A stretch of DNA of 23,223 bases, from positions 1 through 23,223 of the IMG/VR virus record IMGVR_UViG_3300009159_000336; one strand, written 5' to 3'. The notes under the pieces were generated by a model that saw only the letters and a list, made by a program, of their open reading frames with translations, had not been told where the DNA came from and did no database searches. The DNA is from a virus. Below, piece after piece: positions 1-7,165 of this stretch; positions within the stretch are counted from its first letter, which is position 1, and the number at the start of each line of letters is the position of its first letter. Position numbers and translations under genes: made by a program.

Positions 1-3000
1 CACTTGCCGTGTAAGTCCTGATCCACGTTCTGCTGTTGCGATTGCTGTGTCGAGTTGTCCATCTGTAATTCCTTCGTTCTTCAGGATCTTCCTGATTGCC
101 CCGGAGTAATCCTGACTGGTGACCTTGAGTTTAACACCATGTGACTTGTAGAGTTCCTGCTCTGGATACCAGATCATCGCTTGGAACGCAGCGTTTGCAA
201 TATCTTCCCCGTAAATTTCACTGACATTTGCTACGGCAAGTTTGACAACCTTACGCAACAATCGGCGTTCGCCACCAGACTTAGGACTATCGCGTGGCTT
301 ATCCAACGATTGGATGATTGCCTTTGAAGCAAGAACCATCTTGCTTTGAACGCGATCCTTGTTGTCATAATCCTTACGGTTGTCCTTGAAATCCTTTTCA
401 TGCAATTTGATTACTGCACGTGCTAGTTTGACTAGCCCAGAATCATCAGTGGCATTGTTGGCTTCATCAATGAGTGCCTGATCAATAGTTGATGGGAAGA
501 TTCCATTGCTTCCCTTCTCAGCCAAACTGGCTTTCAACTTCACAATCTGCTTGTCGTATTTATTCTGATCAAACGCAGGCAATTTGCCAGTCAATCGACC
601 AATGGTTCGCATGAACCACATATCCATTGTCACTGGATCAAAGTTGCCATCGAGATTGGAATAGAAACCAAAGCCGATCTTCGGTCCAAAGATCGCACTT
701 CCAAGCACCTCTTCAGATTTTAACTCGCCGCCAATATTCAACCCAGCGTTTGACAATTGACCAGCAGTAAATTTAGTGCGCAAGAACCTAATCATCTGAT
801 CCGGTCCGAGTGTGCGCAACATCACATTGGCAATGCGGAAGTTGTTCGCTTGCGCACCCGCGTTCTTACCCTTACCAGCCAGTTCAAATTGTCCGATGCC
901 AGTAACAGGATCTACTGTATCTCGATACTTACCGTATTGAACCATGCTGAACGCAAGGTTGTCCTCAACATTCATCGTCTGTGATGTAATTGCCATCGAC
1001 AGGATGAACGCCATACGCGCCCGTGGATCAGTTTCCAACTCAGGGTATTTGATGGCGGCTTGCGCAAGAGTATTTCTAATAGTCTTGTCGTACCACTGCA
1101 AGGCATCGCCAGCACTATTGATTGCACCGATTGCTTCCGCAGCCAGCAACTTGGCAAGCGTGATCTGATCTTCTTCTTTGGTGATGTCGAGTATGCGCAG
1201 CCCGGACGCAAGTCTGCGTTCGTGGATGTACTTCACAACATCTGGAACCTTGCCAATCTTGTTAGCAACAAATGCCTTTGTCTTTGGAAGTCCCGTCATC
1301 AAGTCGATGACAGTGGCTTTGACTTCTTCTTCGGTCAGACCAAGAGTTTTGATAGCGTCCGCAACTAAACGCCGACCAACCGTGCTCGTTGTCTCAGCAG
1401 TTGGACCTGTTTGAACTTGTCCTGCTTGAGCAAGCGCAGGCGCAACCCGGGCAGGCGCAGGAATAGGCTCAGACAGTTCCCGGTCAGCCGTTGGGATGTC
1501 ACGGGCAAAGTCAACGTCCATGTCGGATGCCCACATCAGCGTCCGCGCTAATGGGGACAGGGTCGCGTCACCAGTCTTGCCACTGACAGCCTCAATTGCA
1601 GCCGACCGGGCGACCCGGTCAACCACCGCCATCGCCGCCAATGACTCCCGACCCATCAGCCCGGAACGTGCCGCTAGCCGGGTTAGGCTGCTCATGGCTC
1701 CCTTCGCCTTGATGCCTGCCATCGCACGGGCAAAGGCGTTCGCCTCGCCCTCCTGAGAGATTCTGGCGGCTCCAGCACGGGCAGCGTTGGGCGAGATGCC
1801 GGAGGTTTCACCCTCCAACGTAGCCGCCACGTTCTCAGCCTGCGCGAATGCCGCCTCGTCCTGCCGCTCAATCGCCGCTGTCTCCGCGCCCCCGCGAGAC
1901 ACGTATTCCAGTGCCGCGTCATAGACAGGCAGCAGACCAGCCTTGTCCACGAACGCCTGCGCAATGTCAGGGCGGAACATCTGGATGTCGTGAAACGCTT
2001 CTTCCAGTGCGACAGCCCGGACGCGCTGCTGATTAGACGCAGCGTTCAGGTAAATCACACCGGGTGTGCGCCGACTATGGAAGCCGGGATTGGAAGACTT
2101 CTTGTCAGCAGGCGTGTACCACACCACCTGAGTGCCAAGAGCCTCCATCTCGTTGGCGATTTTTTTCCCCCAGCGTGGAGCCTTCGTCTCTGTCAGTGCC
2201 ACGCCACTGCGTGTACCAACAGAGGCAAGCACCTCAACTGGGGTAGACCGCACCACCGTAGCAGGCATATCGGAGATTTTCTCCGCGACCGCGCCGTGCT
2301 CCGCAGTTGCAATCATGTGATCGGTATTTGCGAGTACCAGTTGCTGATCAAGTTCCTTTGCCTTTTCCTGCAAGACCAGCAGCGCAAACTCAGCCTCGTA
2401 GATATCTTGGTCAGCAGTTGGACTGGCTGTCCCGGCAGCAGCCCTCGCGTTATCTAGTACTTCTTGTGCGCCAGTCATGGCAACATCTACTTCTTGACGC
2501 TCTGCAAGTGTGGCTTCCGCGTTGGCAATGATTTCTGCCTTACGGTCAGCGAGAGCCATGACATACGTGCCGCGCTCGTCCGGGGTCATGCCCTCAATGG
2601 TGTCGAGTTTCGCAGCAATGCGGTCGCGCTGTGTTTGTTCTAGACCTTCGCTCCAGTTGGAGCGAGCCTTCATCGCATCGGAGTGGGTCTGTCGGACAAT
2701 ACGCTCGCGATCATTTTCCGGACGAAACGCATCATTGAGATTAACAACAGCCTCGCGCCCAGCAAGACCAACACTAGAAGCAGCACCACCAACACCACCA
2801 GCCACACCGCCAACAGCCATACTATAAAGACCATCACTGACATCCTTACTCCACGGTGCGTAAGTCATTGGTGCGTTTAATAAAGCCGCGTAACCTTCTT
2901 CGCCTGCTTCTTCAAGACCACCAATCAAGAAAATCTGACCACTTCGATAGATGAACCCCGGAGTGAAGTTCATTACACCTTCATTAGCAGCAGTGAACAA

Positions 3001-4020
3001 CTGACTAGCCTTAGAACCACTACGGCGAACAACTTCTGTTGCCGCTTTAACTGCGCCAGTCTTAGCGAACTTGTTGGTTGCAAACCTAGCAGCCGATGAC
3101 GTACCAACGCCTTTAGCAACCTTACTAATAAACTTTGCACCAAACGCTGCCCCACCCATTTCGGCAGTAGTTTCAATTACTGCGCCAATTTCAGCGCGTC
3201 TTCCCATTTCAACCGGATCAAACTCAGAAAGCGTTTCGCCTGCTAATGCTTGGTCGTAACGCTGCTGCTCAAGATCATCAATGTAAGCCAATTGGCTACT
3301 GGTATACGATGACATTGGAATAGTAACTTGTGATGCCAACATCATTGGCAACAACGTACCTCCGGTGGCAAGGGTTCCAGCCGTAACAGCAAGTGATGGC
3401 AATGACTGACCAATGCCACGTGATACGTCTCCGGCAAATCCTTCTTGTTGACCTTGAGCCAAACCCTGTTGGGTTCCTCTAAGGGCAATGATTTCCGATT
3501 GCAAGTCTTGTGGCGATGCAGTCAGACCAGATCCCTCTGGCTCAAAGACCATCGACAGTTTCTGAGACGCTTCACGCTTTGCCAAGTTACGAATGGCGAT
3601 TTCAAATTCACTTTGAGGTGGACTCAACCAATCAGCAATTGCAAAATACGGCTTCATCAGCGACTGCATGAATTCTGCTCGCAATGCCGGAGTTGCAATT
3701 ACAGAAGCAGCCTGACTCATTTGCTGCTGCGAGCCACGTGCTACCTCACGCAAGTTCAAACCTGCCCACGATGTGTCGGGCATCATGGTTTCAAATTTGT
3801 TGGACTTAGCCGCCGATGCAATCAGATCCTGATCAGCAGTCGAAGATCCCGGAGCAGCAGTTGCAGCAATTCCATCAGTTAATGCAGAACGCGCTTCCCT
3901 TATTAAATTACCAAAGTCATCAGTGATATTTATGCCGTCAGCAGGCGGTGGCTCTGCGGCGGCAATTGGTCTATCTAATAAGTTAGACCACCTATCAATG
4001 CTTTGTTGAAACGATGTCAT
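1..4020 (-). CDS. Giant internal virion / polyvalent protein, C-terminus cut by window edge
   Basis: The frame from ATG at 4018-4020 has no stop down to position 1, giving at least 1340 residues. I checked every in-frame triplet. The start overlaps the preceding stop as ATGA. Visible parts: a polar N-terminus; hydrophobic or glycine-rich segments near residues 207-237, 355-380 and 398-421; a helical region; then a segment resembling the metallopeptidase module of phage polyvalent proteins, with GVIYLN shortly before LEEAFHDIQ (EEAFH at 673-677). The first zinc histidine of HExxH is Glu here, so activity is doubtful. Near 976 to 1140 there is a WYDK block, later NVEDN, then SNLDG and VTMDMWFMR (1130-1138), which look conserved in large phage proteins, function unknown. 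As last gene of an ejection-protein chain it probably enters the host with DNA, as T7 gp16 does. The ejection role is inferred from position and size; no transglycosylase motif was recognised. Base composition is GC-richer around 1.4-2.4 kb. Confidence 0.85.
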   Translation of the reverse strand, partial: MTSFQQSIDRWSNLLDRPIAAAEPPPADGINITDDFGNLIREARSALTDGIAATAAPGSSTADQDLIASAAKSNKFETMMPDTSWAGLNLREVARGSQQQMSQAASVIATPALRAEFMQSLMKPYFAIADWLSPPQSEFEIAIRNLAKREASQKLSMVFEPEGSGLTASPQDLQSEIIALRGTQQGLAQGQQEGFAGDVSRGIGQSLPSLAVTAGTLATGGTLLPMMLASQVTIPMSSYTSSQLAYIDDLEQQRYDQALAGETLSEFDPVEMGRRAEIGAVIETTAEMGGAAFGAKFISKVAKGVGTSSAARFATNKFAKTGAVKAATEVVRRSGSKASQLFTAANEGVMNFTPGFIYRSGQIFLIGGLEEAGEEGYAALLNAPMTYAPWSKDVSDGLYSMAVGGVAGGVGGAASSVGLAGREAVVNLNDAFRPENDRERIVRQTHSDAMKARSNWSEGLEQTQRDRIAAKLDTIEGMTPDERGTYVMALADRKAEIIANAEATLAERQEVDVAMTGAQEVLDNARAAAGTASPTADQDIYEAEFALLVLQEKAKELDQQLVLANTDHMIATAEHGAVAEKISDMPATVVRSTPVEVLASVGTRSGVALTETKAPRWGKKIANEMEALGTQVVWYTPADKKSSNPGFHSRRTPGVIYLNAASNQQRVRAVALEEAFHDIQMFRPDIAQAFVDKAGLLPVYDAALEYVSRGGAETAAIERQDEAAFAQAENVAATLEGETSGISPNAARAGAARISQEGEANAFARAMAGIKAKGAMSSLTRLAARSGLMGRESLAAMAVVDRVARSAAIEAVSGKTGDATLSPLARTLMWASDMDVDFARDIPTADRELSEPIPAPARVAPALAQAGQVQTGPTAETTSTVGRRLVADAIKTLGLTEEEVKATVIDLMTGLPKTKAFVANKIGKVPDVVKYIHERRLASGLRILDITKEEDQITLAKLLAAEAIGAINSAGDALQWYDKTIRNTLAQAAIKYPELETDPRARMAFILSMAITSQTMNVEDNLAFSMVQYGKYRDTVDPVTGIGQFELAGKGKNAGAQANNFRIANVMLRTLGPDQMIRFLRTKFTAGQLSNAGLNIGGELKSEEVLGSAIFGPKIGFGFYSNLDGNFDPVTMDMWFMRTIGRLTGKLPAFDQNKYDKQIVKLKASLAEKGSNGIFPSTIDQALIDEANNATDDSGLVKLARAVIKLHEKDFKDNRKDYDNKDRVQSKMVLASKAIIQSLDKPRDSPKSGGERRLLRKVVKLAVANVSEIYGEDIANAAFQAMIWYPEQELYKSHGVKLKVTSQDYSGAIRKILKNEGITDGQLDTAIATAERGSGLTRQV

Positions 4021-5819
4021 TGTGGATATTTTTGTTCCGCTTTGGCGAGAATTCCAAGCCATTTATTTCGTTGAGTATTTGCAAGCATTCCCTTAGCACC
4101 ATCTAATCGCTTGATCGTGCTCATCACATCGTTCTTGATGTTGCCCGTATCTTCCATTTCAATACCAGCCTCTGCTGCTAGTGATCGAATGAAAGCCTCG
4201 CGCTCATCAGGAGAGCCAGATTGTGATTGTTGACTACTAGGGGCAGGTTTTGCGGTTTGGCTTGCTCGCGTTACATCACGCCGGAGTTTTGCTTCCTTTG
4301 CCTCTTCAGGTGTCAAACCAAGCAGCACATCAACCTCAGCAAGTTTGCGTTCTGATTCTGCATCGCCCTGCGCAGCCCGTGCTCGCATTTCAGCAATCCG
4401 TGCTTGCTGGCGTTGCGCTGCGTATTGTGCATCAACCTGTGCGGATGTAGCCCGTGCTTGTGTTAGGTCAGTGCTTGCCTGCGTCTGACCAGTCCTTGCC
4501 TGCTTGCTTTCAAGTTCAGCCTGCGACATGGCTGGCGCAAACTCAGCGCGGTTTTGCCCAAACAACGCACGTGATTCTGTTTCAGCAATCTTGGCTTGCG
4601 CCATTTGATTAGCCTGATCGCGAGCCTGCTGGTCGCGTTGCATCTGCGACATTGTTCCACGAATCTGCTGCGCTTCAGGTGCTTGATTGCCAGCCACTTG
4701 ATTAGGTTGCATCAGTTGTGGTGGACTCATTGCTTGCAGGCGGCGATCAAGCGCGTTTGAAACCATTGCAATGTCAGCCTGACCAAACGGCATTGACCAG
4801 CCAATCTCGCGGCTGATAGCCATTGATCGTTGCATCAAGAACTGGATTTGCTGCGGACGAGGCAACTGAGCAATGTTCTGATATCCGACATCCGTGATTG
4901 TCGTATCGGCAAGATCGTCAATTGCACCGGGGTTAGACTGGCTGGCGTACCACGATGGGAAACTAGCAGTGCGCCGAATGCCGCCAACTGGTGGAGCCAA
5001 CAACGCAAAGCGATTAGTGCTTGCCTGCTTACGCCGTAACTCTTGAAGATATTGTGCCTTGAACTCATCAGGGATTGAATCATCATCCATGATTCCTTCC
5101 GCCTGAGTAGTCATCAATTCATTCTTGTTCTTTGCCCAACTCTCTGCCTGCGCTTGCCCAACTTGCAACGAAGCCTGATCAGCAGCCTTAGCCATCTCGC
5201 GCATGACCTGTTTGTCACCAGCCTTAAACTTGTCGTACATCGACTGAACCATCGAGTACGTACCGCGTGGATCGTTCTCCATGTTCATTGCCGCGTAGTC
5301 CATGAAACCCGGTACTGATGATTCCATTTCCTGCGCCATCTTCTCAACCGCAGGCATGAGCCGTTGAGACTCCTGCTGATTGCGCATCTGCTTTGCCATC
5401 GCAATACGCGCCTGTGCGCGAGTCTGCAAGCCAGCCGACCACTGTTCCTGCGACATTCGAATGGCTTGCCGCTGTCCACGCTTGTCCGTAAACAGCGCAG
5501 CCGGAGTGCCATCAGGCAACGTGCCGAAGTCCAAAGCCTCAAGACCCGTGTAATACCCATGCTGAATGGCAGCATCGACCGCCTCATACGTGCCATACGG
5601 AGCGATCTGGCGCGAGCCACGGTGGTCGAGCGCAGCAGCCCTGAGAGCCTTATCGTCCATCAATGGATCAGGCTGTTGAGCCTGTTGAGCAGGACGCACG
5701 AAACCGTCAGCAGGCGGTTGAGCCATGCCCTCGTCCGGTCCAATCAATGCACTCTCAGGACTTGGCGGTCCGACAAGTTCTTCTGGAGTCATAGGACTTG
5801 GCTTAGGTAGTTGAGACAT
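4017..5819 (-). CDS. Internal virion protein, 600 aa, Gln/Ala-rich
   Basis: The start ATG at 5817-5819 overlaps the previous stop as TAATG, and its own stop overlaps the next start as ATGA, so translation is probably coupled on both sides. The first 60 residues are proline-rich and look disordered. Residues about 75-130 form a small domain with LPDGTPAALFTDKRGQR and MSQEQW, a DG...DKRG pattern I associate with phage internal proteins. Two long helical, Gln/Ala-rich stretches follow (about 130-250 and 375-480), with coiled-coil character in the second (QAKIAETESRA, ARIAEMRARAAQG). The C-terminus is a predicted helical piece ending in KYPQ. No enzyme motif is seen. Position after the nozzle and two smaller internal-protein candidates suggests an ejection protein, by analogy with T7 gp15. 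That role is inferred from gene order and composition, not from a recognised family. Confidence 0.85.
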   Translation of the reverse strand: MSQLPKPSPMTPEELVGPPSPESALIGPDEGMAQPPADGFVRPAQQAQQPDPLMDDKALRAAALDHRGSRQIAPYGTYEAVDAAIQHGYYTGLEALDFGTLPDGTPAALFTDKRGQRQAIRMSQEQWSAGLQTRAQARIAMAKQMRNQQESQRLMPAVEKMAQEMESSVPGFMDYAAMNMENDPRGTYSMVQSMYDKFKAGDKQVMREMAKAADQASLQVGQAQAESWAKNKNELMTTQAEGIMDDDSIPDEFKAQYLQELRRKQASTNRFALLAPPVGGIRRTASFPSWYASQSNPGAIDDLADTTITDVGYQNIAQLPRPQQIQFLMQRSMAISREIGWSMPFGQADIAMVSNALDRRLQAMSPPQLMQPNQVAGNQAPEAQQIRGTMSQMQRDQQARDQANQMAQAKIAETESRALFGQNRAEFAPAMSQAELESKQARTGQTQASTDLTQARATSAQVDAQYAAQRQQARIAEMRARAAQGDAESERKLAEVDVLLGLTPEEAKEAKLRRDVTRASQTAKPAPSSQQSQSGSPDEREAFIRSLAAEAGIEMEDTGNIKNDVMSTIKRLDGAKGMLANTQRNKWLGILAKAEQKYPQ

Positions 5820-6349
5820 TATTGCTTTCCAATCTTGAGTACGGCTTCAGATGCTGTCTTGCTTGGTGTCACCGGAATTCCACCTTGGAAACCAAAGGGT
5901 TCATCAATGACCTGCTTCGTTGGAGCCGACACACCAGTGGAAATACCAGACATATCTGGCATTTGCATACCAACTGCTCGATCTGCTTGTGATCGGTAGA
6001 TGTCTTCCTTGGTCTTCATCTTGGATTTCGTTTCCAAATCTTCTTGGGTACGTGCAAACTTTTGCTGCTCTGCCTGCATAGCGTTGTCCAATTGCTGTTG
6101 CATTGGGCGTGACGCGCCAAGAAAACCACCAGCCAATGAACTGTATTCATTGCCGGGTCGATAGGCTTGGATGCCACTGGCTACGCCAACAAGGAAGTTG
6201 CCAGCAAATGTCTTTGCTCCATCCATGAACGCATCCCATCCAGATGGAGATGGGGGCGTTAATGACTTGCCGACACCCTTCGATTGAACAGGGAAGTTAG
6301 AGATTGCTTGCAGCCCAGTACCCATACCAAACATTGTGTTGTCAGCCAT
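5819..6349 (-). CDS. Small internal virion protein candidate, 176 aa
   Basis: The start ATG at 6347-6349 follows a strong AAGGAA site, and the stop overlaps the next gene as TAATG. The protein has a flexible Ser/Pro/Gly N-terminus and then a GWDAFMDGAKTFAGNFLVG segment (about 37-55) that could be a short amphipathic or membrane-active helix. It continues with a Gly-rich patch, a charged helical Gln/Glu/Lys stretch (about 83-120) and a Pro/Thr-rich tail. No family is recognised. It lies between two other probable internal virion proteins, in the same coupled chain, so a virion-internal or DNA-ejection role is the best guess. It could instead be a chaperone or tail-assembly factor for its larger neighbours. 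Confidence 0.82.
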   Translation of the reverse strand: MADNTMFGMGTGLQAISNFPVQSKGVGKSLTPPSPSGWDAFMDGAKTFAGNFLVGVASGIQAYRPGNEYSSLAGGFLGASRPMQQQLDNAMQAEQQKFARTQEDLETKSKMKTKEDIYRSQADRAVGMQMPDMSGISTGVSAPTKQVIDEPFGFQGGIPVTPSKTASEAVLKIGKQ

Positions 6350-6361
6350 AGTGTTTCCTTA
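6350..6361 (-). promoter_or_regulatory. Ribosome binding site fused to upstream stop codon
   Basis: On the minus strand the leader reads TAAGGAAACACT directly before ATG. The TAA is the stop of the upstream gene and also begins the AAGGAA Shine-Dalgarno site. The same leader with one difference precedes the 174-aa gene (15627-15638). It fixes the start at 6349 and means ribosomes ending the upstream gene stop on the next binding site. Confidence 0.75.
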
Positions 6362-7165
6362 TCCGAGTGCTGCGCCTGCAAGACTGCTGCCGATCATTCC
6401 ACCTACTGGACCACCTACCAGTGTTCCAGCCGCTCCAGCAGCCGCGCCAACGAGCGCACCACCGATTTGATTTCCAGAGTTAATGCTCGCTTGAGCCGAT
6501 TGCATCTGCTGTTGATACTGACCAGAGATCGCAGCAGTGCCAAGTTGTTGACCAACGTTGTACCCGGTTTGCTGGGTTTGAAGAGCACCCTGCGTGTAGC
6601 CCTGATACTGGTTGCCAAGGTATTGCGCTGCTCCCAACCCGGCACTCAAGGTTGTCTGACCAGCCGCCGCTTCCATGTTTGCCATCGAGTTGGCGGTTGA
6701 CTGCTGTGCAGCGGCAAGGATCTGCGCGTACTGCTCGTTGACTGCGCCAGCCTGCAACGCACCTTGACGGGCAACAGCCTGCGTCTGAGCCTGACCGAAG
6801 GTGGTATTCGATAGCCCCATCATCAAACCCTGCGCTGTCGATTGACCAACAGCCTTGTCAGTGGACTGCTGCAACAATGCCAAGGTCGCATCGCGACCAG
6901 CAGACAGCGTCTTGAAAGACTCAGCAGATGCTGCGCCGAACGCTGCACGGCTTTGAGCCATCGTGTCGGCATACTGCTTGACGGATTCGTTGTATTGCTT
7001 GGAGTAGACATCGGCGTTGTTCGCTCGCTCGTCCTCAAACTTACTGATCAAGGCGGTGTAGTTTCCCTCTTGAGTAGTTCGTTCGGCTTGGTAAGCCTTC
7101 TTCATCTTCTTGGTAGCACGGCGCATTGCCGACTCGCCGCCGAATAGGTTTCCAAAGAGTCCCAT
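6359..7165 (-). CDS. Internal virion protein with C-terminal glycine zipper (gp14-like role)
   Basis: A 268-aa protein whose ATG overlaps the nozzle stop as TAATG. It opens with MGLFGNLFGGESAMRRATKK, a short Gly/Phe piece followed by a basic helix, and continues as a long Ala/Gln-rich helical region (about 20-235) without aromatic core motifs. The last 35 residues are a glycine zipper with repeated small residues (GGALVGAAAGAAG, LVGGPVGGMIG), of the kind that inserts in membranes. Small Ala/Gln-rich proteins just downstream of tail-tube genes are typical first ejection proteins of short-tailed phages, such as T7 gp14, which goes to the outer membrane. The family itself is not recognised from sequence; the assignment rests on composition, size and order. 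Confidence 0.85.
   Translation of the reverse strand: MGLFGNLFGGESAMRRATKKMKKAYQAERTTQEGNYTALISKFEDERANNADVYSKQYNESVKQYADTMAQSRAAFGAASAESFKTLSAGRDATLALLQQSTDKAVGQSTAQGLMMGLSNTTFGQAQTQAVARQGALQAGAVNEQYAQILAAAQQSTANSMANMEAAAGQTTLSAGLGAAQYLGNQYQGYTQGALQTQQTGYNVGQQLGTAAISGQYQQQMQSAQASINSGNQIGGALVGAAAGAAGTLVGGPVGGMIGSSLAGAALG

Noticed and set aside
2160-2171. Run of seven A after five G on the minus strand as a programmed frameshift site
   Set aside because: The zero frame (TGG GGG AAA AAA ATC) stays open on both sides and encodes sensible sequence; the heptamer is not a standard slippery site in register. Only a sequencing indel risk is noted.
1990-2457. Plus-strand open frame of 155 codons, and a similar one at 3445-3882
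   Set aside because: Both lie opposite the continuous minus-strand giant gene, have low-complexity or Arg/Ser/Cys-rich translations without motifs, and lack a binding site.
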